From contig JACPFE010000059.1 in assembly GCA_016183145.1 (NCBI GenBank), positions 1-14,808 of the forward strand: a DNA stretch of 14,808 bases. The letters run 5' to 3'. The stretch is from Deltaproteobacteria bacterium (GTDB taxonomy: Bacteria > Desulfobacterota > Binatia > UBA9968). The notes under the pieces were generated by a model. It ran no database searches and had not been told where the DNA came from. It worked only from the letters and a program-made list of their open reading frames with translations. The translations under genes and the position numbers were made by a program. Below, one piece after another: positions 1 to 6,794 of the stretch. Position 1 is the first letter of the stretch. The number at the start of each line of letters is the position of its first letter.

Positions 1-2
1 AC

Positions 3-995
3 ACGATTCACGCCGACGGCACGGTGCGCACACCGATCTGGCAACAGGGCGAAGCGATCACGCGCGATCAATACGAAGTCGTGCGCGATCCGTCCATGCG
101 CGATCGTTACGGCACGCGTACGCTGGCGCGGGCCAAGCCGGAGACCAACTTCTGGTTTCGCATGGCGGCGTGGCCGGCGGCCTTCGAAGCCGGCATGATC
201 GAGGCAAACCGGCGCCATTTTCCGGAGCAGGAATTCTCCGTCTACGGCCAGGGCCACTCCACCGGCGGGCCGTTTATCTGCATGTTGTCCCAACGCATTG
301 CCAACATGGCCGGCGTTTGCGCCACGGAGCATTCGCCGTTCGGCTACCTCAGCATGGGGCGCGACGAATGGGGCGGCGACATGGGAAAGATCGCCGGCTA
401 CGAGAAAATCGAAAAGAAAGGTAAGGCGCGCACCGATCCGTTCAACGAACTTTACATCCGCACCTGGCGCGATCTCGCGCGCTACCAGGGACCCGAGGCC
501 CTCGGCCAGGAGGGACCGAAGGCGCTGATGCGGCTACCCGCGATCATGGAAGACATTCTCGACGCTTGGCAAAACGTGAAGTCACGGCCGCAATTCAAAG
601 CGGAATATATCGTCACCCACGCCATCAGCGGCTCCCTGGCCGAAGCGGCACGCGTGAGCGCCGCGCGGCTGAAAATGAACAAAGACGAGACCGAAGCGAT
701 AGTTCAGCGCTTCGTCGGCTACTCACGGGAACTTTCCGGGCCGAACGTGAAGCCCGTGCCGCCGTTTCTCTTCGAAATTTCCAAAGACAGCCGCGATCAT
801 AGCCCTGAGGTTTACGAAGCAGTCATCATGCCGGGATTTAGAAGAATGAATCCCGCTCCGAAGATCGCTTTGACCCGCTTCGGCGCCGGCGTCCATAGCT
901 TTTGGAAGGCGGAAAAAGATTTGCCCGTGGGGATCGTTCCGTCGGTGTTAAAGAGCTGGAACGACGCGGTAACAGGTGGATACTTCACCGGATAG
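3..995 (+). CDS. Probable alpha/beta-hydrolase fold protein (5' truncated by the window edge)
   Basis: The reading frame is open to the left edge, so the GTG at position 24 is probably internal and the true start lies outside the window. About 330 residues are visible. The segment VYGQGHSTGG contains the alpha/beta-hydrolase nucleophile-elbow pattern G-x-S-x-G, with the candidate nucleophile Ser codon at 258-260. Near the C-terminus, GAGVHSFW offers a plausible catalytic His. The middle is rich in charged helical segments, as in a lid or cap domain. No signal peptide can be judged because the N-terminus is missing. I do not recognise a specific substrate or named family. The hydrolase call rests on the elbow motif and the late His, not on a family match. 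Nothing in the sequence links it to the exporter gene 368 bp downstream. Confidence 0.6.
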   Translation, partial: TIHADGTVRTPIWQQGEAITRDQYEVVRDPSMRDRYGTRTLARAKPETNFWFRMAAWPAAFEAGMIEANRRHFPEQEFSVYGQGHSTGGPFICMLSQRIANMAGVCATEHSPFGYLSMGRDEWGGDMGKIAGYEKIEKKGKARTDPFNELYIRTWRDLARYQGPEALGQEGPKALMRLPAIMEDILDAWQNVKSRPQFKAEYIVTHAISGSLAEAARVSAARLKMNKDETEAIVQRFVGYSRELSGPNVKPVPPFLFEISKDSRDHSPEVYEAVIMPGFRRMNPAPKIALTRFGAGVHSFWKAEKDLPVGIVPSVLKSWNDAVTGGYFTG

Positions 996-1251
996 CCTCT
1001 CGTAGCCCGGTCTTTGATAGGCCGAAGTCAAGAAACAATATGTGTAGTCCGAGGAGTGAGCCTTGTAGTGAGCGGGCACCGGAACGTAAGGCTGCGCCGG
1101 CTTGTACGGCGCTTGGTAATAGACTTGCATTCCTTTCTTACTGTGCGCTCCGCCTCATAACTTTGCCGGCCTCTTCAAGGTACGGACCCATTGCCCGTGA
1201 ACGGAGAGGATCGCTCCTCGGACAACTTACGGTGGACATTCCGGGCTAGGA
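996..1251. other. Non-coding stretch with no recognised element
   Basis: This is the upstream part of the 368-bp gap between the hydrolase and the exporter. I see no terminator with a T-tract after the hydrolase stop, no RNA gene and no convincing ORF. A 60-codon minus-strand frame (948-1130) rich in Tyr and Pro overlaps the hydrolase 3' end and is not supported as a gene. Confidence 0.5.
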
Positions 1252-1265
1252 CGGAACGCGTTCCG
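1252..1265. promoter_or_regulatory. Perfect 14-bp palindrome, candidate operator of the MFS exporter
   Basis: CGGAACG followed directly by CGTTCCG forms a perfect dyad. It lies 27 bp upstream of the predicted -35 element of the exporter promoter, a usual place for a dimeric regulator. No regulator gene is adjacent, so the binding protein is unknown. Confidence 0.4.
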
Positions 1266-1292
1266 AAATAGATCTGAACGCTCCTGCCACAA

Positions 1293-1321
1293 TTGACGCT
1301 CGCCGATCTAACCGCTAGATT
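1293..1321 (+). promoter_or_regulatory. Predicted sigma-70 promoter of the MFS exporter, overlapped by an inverted repeat
   Basis: The -35 TTGACG (1293-1298) and -10 TAGATT (1316-1321) are separated by exactly 17 bp, giving a start near 1328. An inverted repeat, CCGATCTA (1303-1310) and TAGATTGG (1316-1323), has 7 of 8 pairs matching. It covers the spacer and -10, so it could be a repressor site. Confidence 0.45.
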
Positions 1322-1363
1322 GGCCGCACCGACCGCGATTACCAGCAAGGACGCCATACCCGA

Positions 1364-2623
1364 GTGCCGGAATCTCCAGACAAGCCACCCGCCGACGATC
1401 ATCCGGCAGCGCCCATTCGCCCTTGGTCTTCGTTTCTCATCCGCGACTATCGACTCATTTTCATCGCCATTGTTTGCGGCAGCACCGCGAACCATATGCG
1501 CAACGTGGCGAGCCTCTACCAGGTTTATCAGCTATCGGGCTCGTCGATTCAGCTTGGATTGGCGGGTTTTTTCCAGGCTCTTCCCTTCATTTTTTTCGGT
1601 CTATTCGGCGGCGTGCTCGCCGACACTTGCAATCGCAAAAAGTTGATCATCTCCACCCATACATTGAACGTACTACCTGGTTTGGCTCTCGGAATTTTGA
1701 CGATCACCGGGCAGATAACGGTATGGCACATCAATGCGCTGAATGTCGTGGCTTCTTCGTTGCAGGTGCTCGGCGGTCCGGCGCGCCAGGCAATCATACC
1801 TAGTCTGATACCGCAATCGCACCTGTTAAACGCCGTGACTTTATCGACGCTCATGATGCAAGGGACGCAACTGACCGCGCCGGTCATCGCCGGCTTTTTG
1901 ATCGACTTCTTCGGCGTTCAAGCTTCGTATTTTACTGATGCCGCGTTGCTGCTGCCTTCGATAGTTTCCGTTTTGCTCCTGAGCGCGTCCGGGCAACCGC
2001 AAGGAGCCCGCAGGCGGATCAGTTGGCGCAGTCTCATCGAAGGCTTCGAGTTCCTCTGGCATACCCCCATTATCCTTTCCCTTTTCCTGCTCGACTTCGT
2101 TGCCGTCTTGTTCGGCTTCTTCCGTCCAATCCTGCCGATCTTCGCCGATACCGTATTCCAGGTCGGCGCCCGCGGGTTGGGCGCACTATACGCCGCGCCG
2201 GCGGTCGGAGCGCTGATCGGCTCGGGGCTGCTTCTGGCCGTAGGCGAGGTCAAGCGCAAAGGGGTGTTGTCCATCGTCGCGACGCTGCTCTTCGCGCTCA
2301 GCCTGGGATTTCTTGGGCTTTCGCGCTTGTTTTGGATGGGACTCATTGCCGTGGGCGCGCTAGGATTCAGCGACGCCCTCGGTGTGGTAATGCGCCGCAC
2401 GGTGGTTCAAATTCTGGCGCCGGACGACATGCGCGGGCGGGCGACGAGCTTTCTAACCGTGTTCGCGCAGACAACCAACGCCATCGGCGCGGTGATCGCC
2501 GGCGCCGGAGCTGCCTTGCTCGGCGCGCCCAATGCCGCGCTGGCCGGTTGCGTCTTGTGTTGCGTCATGGTCCTGGGGGTGTGCTGGGCGATCCCGCAAC
2601 TGTGGAAATATCGCTCGGAATAG
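1364..2623 (+). CDS. MFS transporter, EntS-like/MFS_3 exporter family
   Basis: This 419-residue protein belongs to the major facilitator superfamily and is expected in the inner membrane as a 12-helix proton-driven exporter. After a hydrophilic, Pro-rich tail of about 22 residues, hydrophobic helices run almost to the end. The loop between helices 2 and 3 carries the MFS motif A signature as GVLADTCNRKKL. Length and sequence flavour match the enterobactin exporter EntS / MFS_3 group. Substrate cannot be read from sequence, and no siderophore or drug-related gene is nearby. The GTG start at 1364 is the only start codon between the in-frame stop at 1316 and the conserved region. AAGGA at 1347-1351 is a somewhat distant ribosome site. 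It appears to be a single-gene unit ending at a convergent junction. Confidence 0.85.
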   Translation: MPESPDKPPADDHPAAPIRPWSSFLIRDYRLIFIAIVCGSTANHMRNVASLYQVYQLSGSSIQLGLAGFFQALPFIFFGLFGGVLADTCNRKKLIISTHTLNVLPGLALGILTITGQITVWHINALNVVASSLQVLGGPARQAIIPSLIPQSHLLNAVTLSTLMMQGTQLTAPVIAGFLIDFFGVQASYFTDAALLLPSIVSVLLLSASGQPQGARRRISWRSLIEGFEFLWHTPIILSLFLLDFVAVLFGFFRPILPIFADTVFQVGARGLGALYAAPAVGALIGSGLLLAVGEVKRKGVLSIVATLLFALSLGFLGLSRLFWMGLIAVGALGFSDALGVVMRRTVVQILAPDDMRGRATSFLTVFAQTTNAIGAVIAGAGAALLGAPNAALAGCVLCCVMVLGVCWAIPQLWKYRSE

Positions 2624-2687
2624 TTCAGGGTTCCGGGTTCAAAGTTTCGAATCTACACCTTGAACATTGAACCTTGAACTCGGAACC
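2622..2687. repeat. Inverted heptamer repeat at a convergent gene junction
   Basis: Four direct heptamers, AGTTCAG, GGTTCCG, GGTTCAA and AGTTTCG (2622-2649), are followed after 10 nt by TTGAACA, TTGAACC and TTGAACT (2660-2680) and then CGGAACC (2681-2687). The second set is the reverse complement type of the first. The arms 2629-2642 and 2674-2687 pair at 13 of 14 positions. It lies directly behind the exporter stop and before the end of the opposing methyltransferase, so it may act as a bidirectional terminator or be an intergenic repeat family. Confidence 0.7.
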
Positions 2688-2723
2688 AATCTCACCACGC
2701 TGTTAAGAACCCGTACGGCCGCG

Positions 2724-3965
2724 CTAGGAGTTCTCCAGCAGCGCGACCGTTTCCACCTGGTCTGTCTGCGGAAACATATCGAACGGCTGGACTTGCCGCA
2801 GGTAATATCCGGCGTGGCTCATCCGCTCTAGATCCCGCGCCAGGCTCTTTGGTTCACAGGAAACGTAGACGATCTTCGGCGCGCCTGTTGCCAGGATGGC
2901 CTCCATGGCGGCCGGTTGAACTCCCTTGCGCGGCGGATTGACAACCATCAAGTCGAGCCGCGGCAGGTTCTGTCTGATCTGCGCCACGGTTTCGGACACG
3001 TCCCCGGCAATGAAGCGGCAGTTTCCGCGTCCGTTACGACGGGCATTTTGCTTGGCGGTGGTAATCGATAACGTACTGTCATCGACGGCCCATACCTGGC
3101 GCGCCGCGGCGGCAAGATAGAGCGAAATCGGACCGACCCCGCAGTAGAGATCCATGACGGTTTCTCCGCCCTTCAACGCGACCATTTCGCAAACCCGCTC
3201 ATAGAGCTTGCGCGCGGTAAAGGGATTCGCCTGGGAGAACACTCCCGCCGGAAACACCAGCTTCAAATCGCCGATCCGCTCCATGATCGTGTCGCGGCCA
3301 GCGAGAGTGCGGAAACTGTTTCCCCAAATAACGTTGCCGCGCTGCTCGTTGACGTTCTGGATGACCCCGGTGACAAACGAGAAGCGGCGCCGCAGGGCGC
3401 TCCCCAATACATCTCCCTGGGGAAGGGAGCCATGCCGCGTGACGAGCGTCACACTCAATTCGCGGCGCGCGAAACTGTAACGCAAGTCGAGATAGCGCAA
3501 ATCACCGCTATCGTCCCGCTCGTCGTAAGGCGCGATGCCGAGCTCTTGGACTTTTTTCTTGAGATAATGAACCACCTCATTGACCGGTCGCGGATGGACC
3601 GGACAGGATGAGATATCAATGACCCGGTGGCTTTGCGGCGCATATAGTCCGGCAACCACCTCGCCCCGGTTACGCCGCACCGCGAGCTTAACCCGCCCGC
3701 GGTAACCCAACCGGTGCGACGAAGGAACCACGGGCGGAATCTCAATGCGCACAAGCGATGGAAAAGTGGCGAACGCCTGGGCAAGCAGCCGACGCTTGCG
3801 CGCCAACTGCTCCGGATAAGGCAAACTAATGAAAGGACAACCGATGCAGTGGGGATAATGAGGACAGGGCGGGACGTAATCACTCTCGCTCCCCGCTGAG
3901 CGGAATGGGCGTTGATCTCGGCCATCGTGCGCCGCTAACTTATTCTTATGTGACACGTCGCCCAT
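2724..3965 (-). CDS. rlmC: 23S rRNA (uracil-5-)-methyltransferase, RlmC-like (TrmA/RlmC/RlmD family)
   Basis: This 413-residue enzyme is predicted to transfer a methyl group from S-adenosylmethionine to C5 of a uracil in 23S rRNA. The N-terminal part has the iron-sulfur Cys pattern CX5CX2C at residues 34, 40 and 43, with a likely fourth Cys in ISSCPVHP. The Rossmann motif I reads MDLYCGVGPISLYLA. The VVNPPRKG motif has Asn where RlmD/TrmA usually have Asp, as in Escherichia coli RlmC. The catalytic Cys lies in YVSCEP, and the end PFDMFPQTDQVE also resembles RlmC. There is no N-terminal TRAM domain, which again favours RlmC over RlmD, although some bacteria have one enzyme for both sites. It starts 11 bp behind the YjbQ-family gene and is co-transcribed with it. 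Exact target base is inferred. Confidence 0.85.
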   Translation of the reverse strand: MGDVSHKNKLAAHDGRDQRPFRSAGSESDYVPPCPHYPHCIGCPFISLPYPEQLARKRRLLAQAFATFPSLVRIEIPPVVPSSHRLGYRGRVKLAVRRNRGEVVAGLYAPQSHRVIDISSCPVHPRPVNEVVHYLKKKVQELGIAPYDERDDSGDLRYLDLRYSFARRELSVTLVTRHGSLPQGDVLGSALRRRFSFVTGVIQNVNEQRGNVIWGNSFRTLAGRDTIMERIGDLKLVFPAGVFSQANPFTARKLYERVCEMVALKGGETVMDLYCGVGPISLYLAAAARQVWAVDDSTLSITTAKQNARRNGRGNCRFIAGDVSETVAQIRQNLPRLDLMVVNPPRKGVQPAAMEAILATGAPKIVYVSCEPKSLARDLERMSHAGYYLRQVQPFDMFPQTDQVETVALLENS

Positions 3966-3976
3966 GAGCCGGACGC

Positions 3977-4396
3977 CTACTCGCCGATAATTTTAACCAG
4001 CACCCGTTTGCGCCGCCGGCCGTCGAACTCGCCGTAGAAAATCTGCTCCCACGGGCCGAAATCGAGCTTGCCGTCGGTGATGGCGACGACGACTTCGCGC
4101 CCCATGACCTGCCGCTTCATGTGTGCGTCGGCGTTGTCCTCGCCGGTATCGTTGTGGCGGTACTGTTTGATCGGCTCGTGCGGCGCGAGCTTTTCCAGCC
4201 AAACGCCGTAGTCGTGATGCAGGCCGGACTCGTCGTCATTGATGAAAACCGACGCAGTGATATGCATCGCGTTGACCAGCACGATGCCTTCACGCACGCC
4301 GCTCTCGCGAAGACACTCCTGCACCTGCGGCGTGATGTTGACGAATGCGACCCGCGTCGGCGTATTAAACCACAACTCCTTGCGGTGACTCTTCAT
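3977..4396 (-). CDS. yjbQ: YjbQ/UPF0047 family protein
   Basis: This 139-residue protein matches the YjbQ/UPF0047 family in length and motifs: NAMHITASVFINDDE, the central HNDTGEDNADAH and the C-terminal GPWEQIFYGEFDGRRRKRV. Conserved His, Asp and Glu in these motifs suggest a small trimeric, metal- or phosphate-binding enzyme. Family members have been reported to have weak thiamine-phosphate synthase activity, but the physiological role is unsettled and nothing here resolves it. The start ATG is supported by GGGGAG seven bases upstream. It is the first gene of a two-gene minus-strand operon with the rRNA methyltransferase and has a good sigma-70 promoter in the divergent gap. Confidence 0.9.
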   Translation of the reverse strand: MKSHRKELWFNTPTRVAFVNITPQVQECLRESGVREGIVLVNAMHITASVFINDDESGLHHDYGVWLEKLAPHEPIKQYRHNDTGEDNADAHMKRQVMGREVVVAITDGKLDFGPWEQIFYGEFDGRRRKRVLVKIIGE

Positions 4397-4434
4397 CGCC
4401 TTGCTCCCCTGCCGTTTGATCTCTCCAGCAAGAA

Positions 4435-4463
4435 TTTATACAGATAATAAACGGCAATGTCAG
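4435..4463 (-). promoter_or_regulatory. Predicted sigma-70 promoter of the yjbQ-rlmC operon
   Basis: Reading the minus strand, -35 CTGACA (4458-4463) and -10 TATAAA (4435-4440) are each one base from consensus and separated by 17 bp. The predicted start is near 4428, giving a leader of about 32 nt with a GGGGAG ribosome site. Confidence 0.6.
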
Positions 4464-4478
4464 CCACAGCGGAAGAAT

Positions 4479-4500
4479 GGGGACAGTCCGGACTGTCCCC
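4479..4500. repeat. Perfect 22-bp palindrome, REP-like or operator
   Basis: GGGGACAGTCC (4479-4489) is followed directly by its reverse complement GGACTGTCCCC (4490-4500). Pairing extends outwards by four more positions (4475-4478 with 4501-4504) if one G-T wobble is allowed. It ends 44 bp before the carboxyltransferase start codon. With no spacer and no T-tract it is not an intrinsic terminator. GC-rich palindromes of this kind occur as dispersed REP-type repeats, but it could also be an operator for the downstream gene. Confidence 0.75.
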
Positions 4501-4535
4501 GTTCCCTACGGCTTGAACGCTTTGAACAATTCCTC

Positions 4536-4541
4536 GGAGGG
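4536..4541 (+). promoter_or_regulatory. Ribosome binding site that fixes the carboxyltransferase start
   Basis: GGAGGG lies just upstream of the ATG at 4545. The frame is open back to 4401, but the upstream extension runs through the 22-bp palindrome and shows no family similarity, so the ATG at 4545 is chosen. Confidence 0.7.
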
Positions 4542-4544
4542 ATA

Positions 4545-6008
4545 ATGAGCGACGAAGTCCGCTTTATCGACACCACGTTGCGCGACGGCAACCAGAGCCT
4601 ATGGGCCCTCAACATGAGGGTGGGCGCCATGTTGCCCTCCGCCCCGCACATCGACCAAGCGGGCTTTGAGTCCATGGAATTCTTCCTCGGCGTCATGTTC
4701 AAGAAGTACGTGCGCGAGCACAAGGAAAACCCCTGGTACTGGCTCAAGGAAGGAACCAAGCGCATCAAGAAAACCCGCCTGCGCTATCACGGCGGCATGC
4801 ACAGCGCCTTTGAAAAGACGCCCCACGCCCTCTTGAAGCTGCTCGTCGAGCGGCTGGTCTCCTACGGGATCACACTCACCCGCACGTCGAATTGCTGGAA
4901 CGATTACACCGCGTTCAAAGAAGAGATCGACGATCTCAAGAAAAACGGCATGGACCCGGTGGCCAATCTGATCTACTCGGTTTCGCCGCGCCACACCGAC
5001 GAATATTACGCGCAAAAGGCGAAGGAGGCGGCAGCCGCAAAGCCGTGGCGGATCTGCTTCAAAGACGTCGGCGGCTTGCTGACGCCCGAACGGGCGCGCA
5101 CGCTGATCCCGGTTATTTTGAAAAGCGCGGGCGACATCCCGGTGGAATTTCACGCCCACTGCAACAGCGGTCAGGCGCCGCTCAACTACCTCGAAGGCGT
5201 CAAGCTCGGCATGCGCATCCTTCACACGGCTATACCTCCGCTCGCCAACGGGTCGTCCCAGCCATCGGTCTTCAACATCGCTAATAATCTAAGAGCGCTG
5301 GGCTATACACCCGCCGTGGACTTAAAGCCGCTCGAGGCCGTCGAGAAGCATTTTACCCAGGTCGCCAAAAAGGACGGCCTGCCCATCGGCAGGCCAATGG
5401 AATACGACGAGTTTCTCTACCAGCATCAAGTCCCGGGCGGGATGATCTCCAACATGCGCCATCAGCTCAAAATCGTCGGCATGGAACACAAGATGGAGGC
5501 CGCGCTGGAGGAATCCGGCCGGGTGCGCCGGGAATTCGGCTACCCGATCATGGTCACACCTCTGTCGCAGTACGTCGGCACCCAGGCCGCCATCAACGTC
5601 ATCGTCGGCGAACGCTATAAAGAAGTGCCCGATCAGGTGATTCAATACGCGTTGGGAATCTGGGGCAAGGAAGGAGCGGATCTCATGGACCCAGACGTGA
5701 AAGATAAGATTTTAAGCCGCCCACGTGCCAAAGAATGGGTGCATTGGGAACAGCCGCAGCCGTCTCTGTACGAAATTCGTCAAAAGTACGGCGCCAACGT
5801 ATCAGACGAAGAGCTGATCATGCGCTATTTCGCCGGCGATGACTACGTCGACGCGCTTCCCGACGGCGGCAAACCCCGCGAATATCTCGACGGAGCGCAG
5901 CCATTGGTCAAATTAATCGAACGGCTGAGCAAGCGCAAAGATCCGCATCACGTCTACATCAAGCGGCCGGAGTTCTCGATCACGATGAAGAGAAACGGGA
6001 ATTCGTAA
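4545..6008 (+). CDS. Carboxyltransferase of the pyruvate carboxylase B / OadA / transcarboxylase 5S type, no biotinyl domain
   Basis: This 487-residue protein has an HMGL-like TIM barrel followed by a PYC/OADA conserved region. The first strand reads IDTTLRDGNQSL, matching the family DTTLRD-QS signature, with metal ligand Asp9. CFKDVGGLL provides the Lys (residue 173) that is carbamylated in the family, and VEFHAH gives the metal-binding His203 and His205. The stretch ANGSSQPS has Ser where the carboxyl-transfer Thr is usual (TSQP), a conservative change. Family PycB/OadA proteins run near 600 residues and end in a biotinyl domain with an AMKM lysine motif. This one ends without either, like the 5S subunit of propionibacterial transcarboxylase, so any biotin carrier must be encoded elsewhere. 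No biotin carboxylase or carrier gene is nearby. The substrate is unknown, and pyruvate/oxaloacetate is only a family default. Confidence 0.75.
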   Translation: MSDEVRFIDTTLRDGNQSLWALNMRVGAMLPSAPHIDQAGFESMEFFLGVMFKKYVREHKENPWYWLKEGTKRIKKTRLRYHGGMHSAFEKTPHALLKLLVERLVSYGITLTRTSNCWNDYTAFKEEIDDLKKNGMDPVANLIYSVSPRHTDEYYAQKAKEAAAAKPWRICFKDVGGLLTPERARTLIPVILKSAGDIPVEFHAHCNSGQAPLNYLEGVKLGMRILHTAIPPLANGSSQPSVFNIANNLRALGYTPAVDLKPLEAVEKHFTQVAKKDGLPIGRPMEYDEFLYQHQVPGGMISNMRHQLKIVGMEHKMEAALEESGRVRREFGYPIMVTPLSQYVGTQAAINVIVGERYKEVPDQVIQYALGIWGKEGADLMDPDVKDKILSRPRAKEWVHWEQPQPSLYEIRQKYGANVSDEELIMRYFAGDDYVDALPDGGKPREYLDGAQPLVKLIERLSKRKDPHHVYIKRPEFSITMKRNGNS

Positions 6009-6041
6009 AGCCCACCGCCCCTACGGAGTCCGGGATTAACT

Positions 6042-6070
6042 CGAAACCAGAAACCTGAAACCCGAAAACC
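6042..6070. repeat. Tandem heptamers at a convergent gene junction
   Basis: CGAAACC, AGAAACC and TGAAACC (6042-6062) are three tandem units of the form NGAAACC, followed by CGAAAACC with one extra base. The units resemble the TTGAACC heptamers at 2660-2680. The repeat lies between the carboxyltransferase and the opposing histidine phosphatase. Confidence 0.65.
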
Positions 6071-6087
6071 CGGCCGCAGAGCGGCCG
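6071..6087. terminator. GC-only hairpin between convergent genes
   Basis: CGGCCGC (6071-6077) and GCGGCCG (6081-6087) form a perfect 7-bp stem with loop AGA, ending one base before the phosphatase stop codon. There is no T-tract, so if it ends transcripts it does so weakly or with Rho. It may instead only stabilise 3' ends. Confidence 0.4.
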
Positions 6088-6088
6088 C

Positions 6089-6730
6089 CTACGGCTCATC
6101 TCCGTCACTGGCCGCGCCCGGCGGCAAATGACTGATGTCACCCCAGGTCTGAAGCAGCCAGTGGCCCTCCTCGTAAACGAACACGTTCAGCCCCGCGTTG
6201 ACGAATTCGAAACGGCGCGGCGCCTGGAACGGAATTGAAAAGATATGTCGGAAAAGTCCACTCAACACACCGCCGTGGGTCACCACCGCAATCGTCTCGC
6301 CAGCATGCTTCTCGGCGACATCTTTCAAGCAGGCAACGTTGCGCGCGATTTGCTGGTGCACGCTCTCCCCTCCCGGTATCACGTAGTCCGGACCCAGGGT
6401 TCGATGCAGTCGATACTCTTCAGGATATCGCTCCTTGATCTCTTCGGCGCTGAGCCCCTGAAAAATGCCGAGGTGACGCTCCCGTAAGCGCGCATCGGTA
6501 ACGATGTTATGACCGGTCGCCTGGGAGATCATCTGCGCCGTTTGCACCGCGCGTCCCAAATCGCTGCTGTAAAGGACGGTGAATTTTTCCCGCGCCAGCC
6601 TCTCGCCCAATGCTTCGGCCTGCGCCAGCCCTTTTTCGGTCAGCGGGCTGTCGAGATGCCCCTGGCGGACGCCCTTGATGTTCCACTGCGTCTCCCCGTG
6701 GCGGACGATGATAACCTGAGTGCGGTCCAT
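6089..6730 (-). CDS. Histidine phosphatase family protein (phosphoglycerate mutase-like, GpmB/CobC type)
   Basis: This 213-residue protein shows the branch 2H phosphatase signature. IIVRHGETQWN contains the phospho-accepting His11, DLGRAVQTA the conserved Arg60, RLRERHLG the acidic catalytic Glu84, and VVTHGG the second His152. Such proteins act as cofactor-dependent phosphoglycerate mutases, or more often at this length as phosphatases of small phosphoesters, including the cobalamin pathway CobC. The substrate is not readable. I chose the ATG at 6730, giving MDRTQVIIVRHG. A TTG three codons upstream (6739) with AAGAG eight bases before it is a possible alternative. The gene follows guaA by 64 bp on the same strand and is probably the third gene of the guaBA transcription unit. 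Confidence 0.85.
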   Translation of the reverse strand: MDRTQVIIVRHGETQWNIKGVRQGHLDSPLTEKGLAQAEALGERLAREKFTVLYSSDLGRAVQTAQMISQATGHNIVTDARLRERHLGIFQGLSAEEIKERYPEEYRLHRTLGPDYVIPGGESVHQQIARNVACLKDVAEKHAGETIAVVTHGGVLSGLFRHIFSIPFQAPRRFEFVNAGLNVFVYEEGHWLLQTWGDISHLPPGAASDGDEP

Positions 6731-6794
6731 GGGATTCAACCGTTACGCTCTTTGCTTCCTCGCAAGGCAAATGCAGCCGCAATAATACGCGGCA

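Noticed and set aside
948..1130. 60-codon minus-strand frame rich in Tyr and Pro with GAAAGGA before its ATG
   Set aside because: It overlaps the hydrolase 3' end, its purine-rich site touches the ATG with no spacing, and it resembles no family; kept only as a curiosity.
2622..2687. CRISPR-like array
   Set aside because: The units are 7 nt, contiguous and partly inverted, with no spacers and no cas genes.
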